A stretch of 7,430 nt of DNA. It comes from JBFMFE01 sp040752295. GTDB taxonomy: Bacteria; UBP15; UBA6099; JBFMBQ01. Below are positions 6,011 to 7,430 of the stretch, piece after piece. The notes beneath the pieces were generated by a model. The model worked only from the letters and a program-made list of their open reading frames with translations. It was not told the DNA's origin and searched no databases. Location: the NCBI GenBank assembly GCA_040752295.1, contig JBFMFE010000190.1, positions 1 to 7,430 of the forward strand, in the 5' to 3' direction. The number at the start of each line of letters is the position of its first letter. Position 1 is the first letter of the stretch. Made by a program: the position numbers and the translations under genes.

Positions 6011-7303
6011 TCATTCTATTTTCAAAAATCCACTTTTCCCGTTGCCTTTTAAAACAAGAGCGTCCCTGCCAATCTCCTCAGGAGGAACAAAATCCCACCG
6101 GGCATTGTATAGTGTAGGATCAAGCCAGTAATCCTTATTGAGGTCCTTCTGTTTCGGGACATATACAATAGCATGATTAAAATAAAAAGGCATGGGCATC
6201 TGTTCTTCAAGGGGAATTAATGAACCGATGTTTACCAATGCAGGATATGCTTCCAGTTCCGCTGACCGGAGCATCGCGGTGAGGAGCACAATTTTTCCTT
6301 TACAATCACCCTGCATTGCCTTTAATATTTCTTCGGCTGGGCGCGGAATGAAAGCACCCTTTCCGAGTTCGTTCCCCAAATAGCGCAATGTATATGCAAC
6401 ATATTCATAAATGGATCGAATAACTTCAGACGTATTGCTGCCTTTATTTCCTATCTCTATTGAATAAAGTTTTCGTACTTCTGGAGGTAATTCGCTACCT
6501 GTTTTTACATTCGCTTTGATCAATTCTTTTGTTTTTTTCTTGATCCTCTCTGTTGCTTCCATTTTATCCTGGTATATCTCGTCGAACCATTCGATGATAT
6601 CATCCCATCCATTCGTTGATGATACTACAACTTTTGCGAGCATATCCTGAATCATAACTTCGCCCGGATTTACCTTTAAAGCTGGCAGATTTTCTGTTTC
6701 CCAATGATGAATTCTCATTTTATCATCCTCTTGGACAACAGGCTTAATATTTAAGTTGTAGGTTTTATAATATAACTCTCTATCCCTTGGGATTGTAATG
6801 TTGAAGATTGATTTTTTCACGGGAACTACATCATCAAAAACAAGAACGTTCCAGAAATGATCTTTAATCATCGGTTTCTTTTGTTTTATCAGAATACTGT
6901 ATTCAAAAACATCGCCTGGGTTTTCAACAGGCATCCTGATTGTCACTGTGTCCATGTAGAAAGATGATTCTATATTTTCGCCCTGTAAGGAATGGTGTAT
7001 TCTGCTATCGCTCAGAACATTTTCCTTCGCATATCCTCCTTGACCATCAGGTATGCACCGATATATCTCCAGCACTTTTACTTCGTTATAATCCTTGTTA
7101 TATGTAATGTCGAGTTCCTCGTACCTTTCCATTCCCTCTCCTGTGTTCACTTTAATCATCCGATGAGTAATCGTTTCCATCATATCATTGCCTATAACAA
7201 CGTTTCTTTCGCTCAGTAACACTTCAGCACTTTCCAATGCACATATTGAGGATGAGGCTGGAAATAACAATAGTGTGAGAATAATAAACTTTGTCTGTCT
7301 CAT
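6011..7303 (-). CDS. Exported DUF3857 / transglutaminase-like protein
   Basis: From ATG 7303 the protein has 430 residues. A signal peptide (MRQTKFIILTLLLFPASSS) is followed by a beta-rich DUF3857-type region (about 25-225) and a transglutaminase-like core whose triad is visible: Cys334 in GDCKGK, His377 in NHAIVYV and Asp395 in YWLDPT. The approach to the Cys (YLGNELGKGAFIPRPAEEIL) is typical of this family. Members act in the periplasm or envelope as papain-like proteases, amidases or acyl transferases; the substrate here is unknown. Many relatives have a further C-terminal beta domain, whereas this one stops about 30 residues after the Asp. GTG 7327 is in frame and adds eight residues, but it lies at the predicted transcription start; ATG 7303 gives a more typical signal peptide, though only a weak GAAAG precedes it. 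The gene is clearly more A+T-rich than the genes to its left. Confidence 0.85.
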   Translation of the reverse strand: MRQTKFIILTLLLFPASSSICALESAEVLLSERNVVIGNDMMETITHRMIKVNTGEGMERYEELDITYNKDYNEVKVLEIYRCIPDGQGGYAKENVLSDSRIHHSLQGENIESSFYMDTVTIRMPVENPGDVFEYSILIKQKKPMIKDHFWNVLVFDDVVPVKKSIFNITIPRDRELYYKTYNLNIKPVVQEDDKMRIHHWETENLPALKVNPGEVMIQDMLAKVVVSSTNGWDDIIEWFDEIYQDKMEATERIKKKTKELIKANVKTGSELPPEVRKLYSIEIGNKGSNTSEVIRSIYEYVAYTLRYLGNELGKGAFIPRPAEEILKAMQGDCKGKIVLLTAMLRSAELEAYPALVNIGSLIPLEEQMPMPFYFNHAIVYVPKQKDLNKDYWLDPTLYNARWDFVPPEEIGRDALVLKGNGKSGFLKIE

Positions 7304-7333
7304 ATGTGAACTTTCGCACTTTTTCACAATGAT

Positions 7334-7342
7334 ATTTTAGCA
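7334..7342 (-). promoter_or_regulatory. Extended -10 promoter for the minus-strand pair
   Basis: The minus strand reads TGCTAAAAT, a TGn extended -10 with a near-consensus hexamer. No good -35 lies 17 bases upstream. Transcription would begin near 7327, about 24 bases before ATG 7303. Confidence 0.4.
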
Positions 7343-7351
7343 TAGACCTAC

Positions 7352-7380
7352 TTGACATCATATATTTTTTGACTTATAAT
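7352..7380 (+). promoter_or_regulatory. Consensus sigma70 promoter
   Basis: TTGACA (7352-7357) and TATAAT (7375-7380) are both exact consensus hexamers separated by exactly 17 bases of A/T-rich spacer. The promoter reads right, towards the gene starting at 7426, and would start transcription near 7387. Such a perfect promoter usually needs repression, which fits the inverted repeat directly after it. Confidence 0.85.
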
Positions 7381-7404
7381 CTGTTAGTTAATACGCTAAC
7401 AGAT
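7379..7404. promoter_or_regulatory. Operator-like inverted repeat over the transcription start
   Basis: ATCTGTTAG (7379-7387) and CTAACAGAT (7396-7404) are exact 9-base inverted repeats around an 8-base centre. The site overlaps the end of the -10 and the expected start point, the usual place for a dimeric repressor. The length and spacing suit a TetR-family or similar helix-turn-helix dimer; which protein binds is not shown. With the minus-strand promoter only about 40 bases away, it could also affect the leftward genes. Confidence 0.65.
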
Positions 7405-7425
7405 ACAAGAACAAGGAGGCGGACC

Positions 7426-7430
7426 ATGGC
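7426..7430 (+). CDS. Start of a rightward gene, cut by window edge
   Basis: ATG 7426 (ATGGC, Met-Ala or similar) is preceded by AAGGAGG (7413-7419) at a spacing of 6 bases and lies about 39 bases after the predicted transcription start. Promoter, operator-like repeat, ribosome site and start codon are in correct order, so a real gene begins here. Its product cannot be read. An autoregulated repressor would fit the operator placed in its leader, but that is inference. Confidence 0.7.

Overview
The window looks like bacterial DNA from a Gram-negative organism. The evidence is a long exported protein built like an outer-membrane beta-barrel, an exported transglutaminase-like protein, Shine-Dalgarno sites of the AGGAGG type, and one sigma70-type promoter with both hexamers at consensus. 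Nothing in it fixes the taxon. Three blocks are visible. Left block (about 1-3028, plus strand, G+C-rich): a tightly packed run of eight genes, with gaps of 31 bases or less and several overlaps. It starts inside the C-terminal part of a probable COOH-NH2 ligase (amidoligase). Four small proteins I cannot name and one small zinc-ribbon protein follow in the order unknown, zinc ribbon, unknown, unknown, unknown. The run ends with a stand-alone class-II glutamine amidotransferase and an AIG2-type gamma-glutamylcyclotransferase. Amidoligase, Ntn-type amidotransferase and cyclotransferase are enzymes that make and break gamma-glutamyl or other amide bonds, and such combinations are known from predicted peptide-tagging or amide-conjugation gene sets, some in phages. 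This is the most interesting part of the window. The left 127 bases also carry two tandem GGGGGTCAA-type repeats that resemble an IS21-family end, so the ligase gene may have been cut by an insertion. A structured palindrome is carried in frame inside the cyclotransferase gene. Middle block (3044-5992, minus strand): one large exported protein of 982 residues with two copies of a GPY...GSE.V...G..L....YT..Y..G domain, a hydrophilic linker and a long beta-strand-rich C-terminal half ending in Trp. A heptanucleotide tandem repeat lies within its coding sequence. Right block (6011-7430, visibly A+T-rich): an exported DUF3857/transglutaminase-like protein on the minus strand, directly upstream of the barrel gene and probably co-transcribed with it. 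A divergent control region follows. It holds a TTGACA-17-TATAAT promoter reading right, a 9-bp inverted repeat just after the -10, a good ribosome binding site, and the first codons of a rightward gene cut by the window edge. The left plus-strand set and the minus-strand pair converge at 3028/3044 with 15 bases between stop codons. They look like two independent transcription units: cytoplasmic amide chemistry on the left, envelope proteins on the right.
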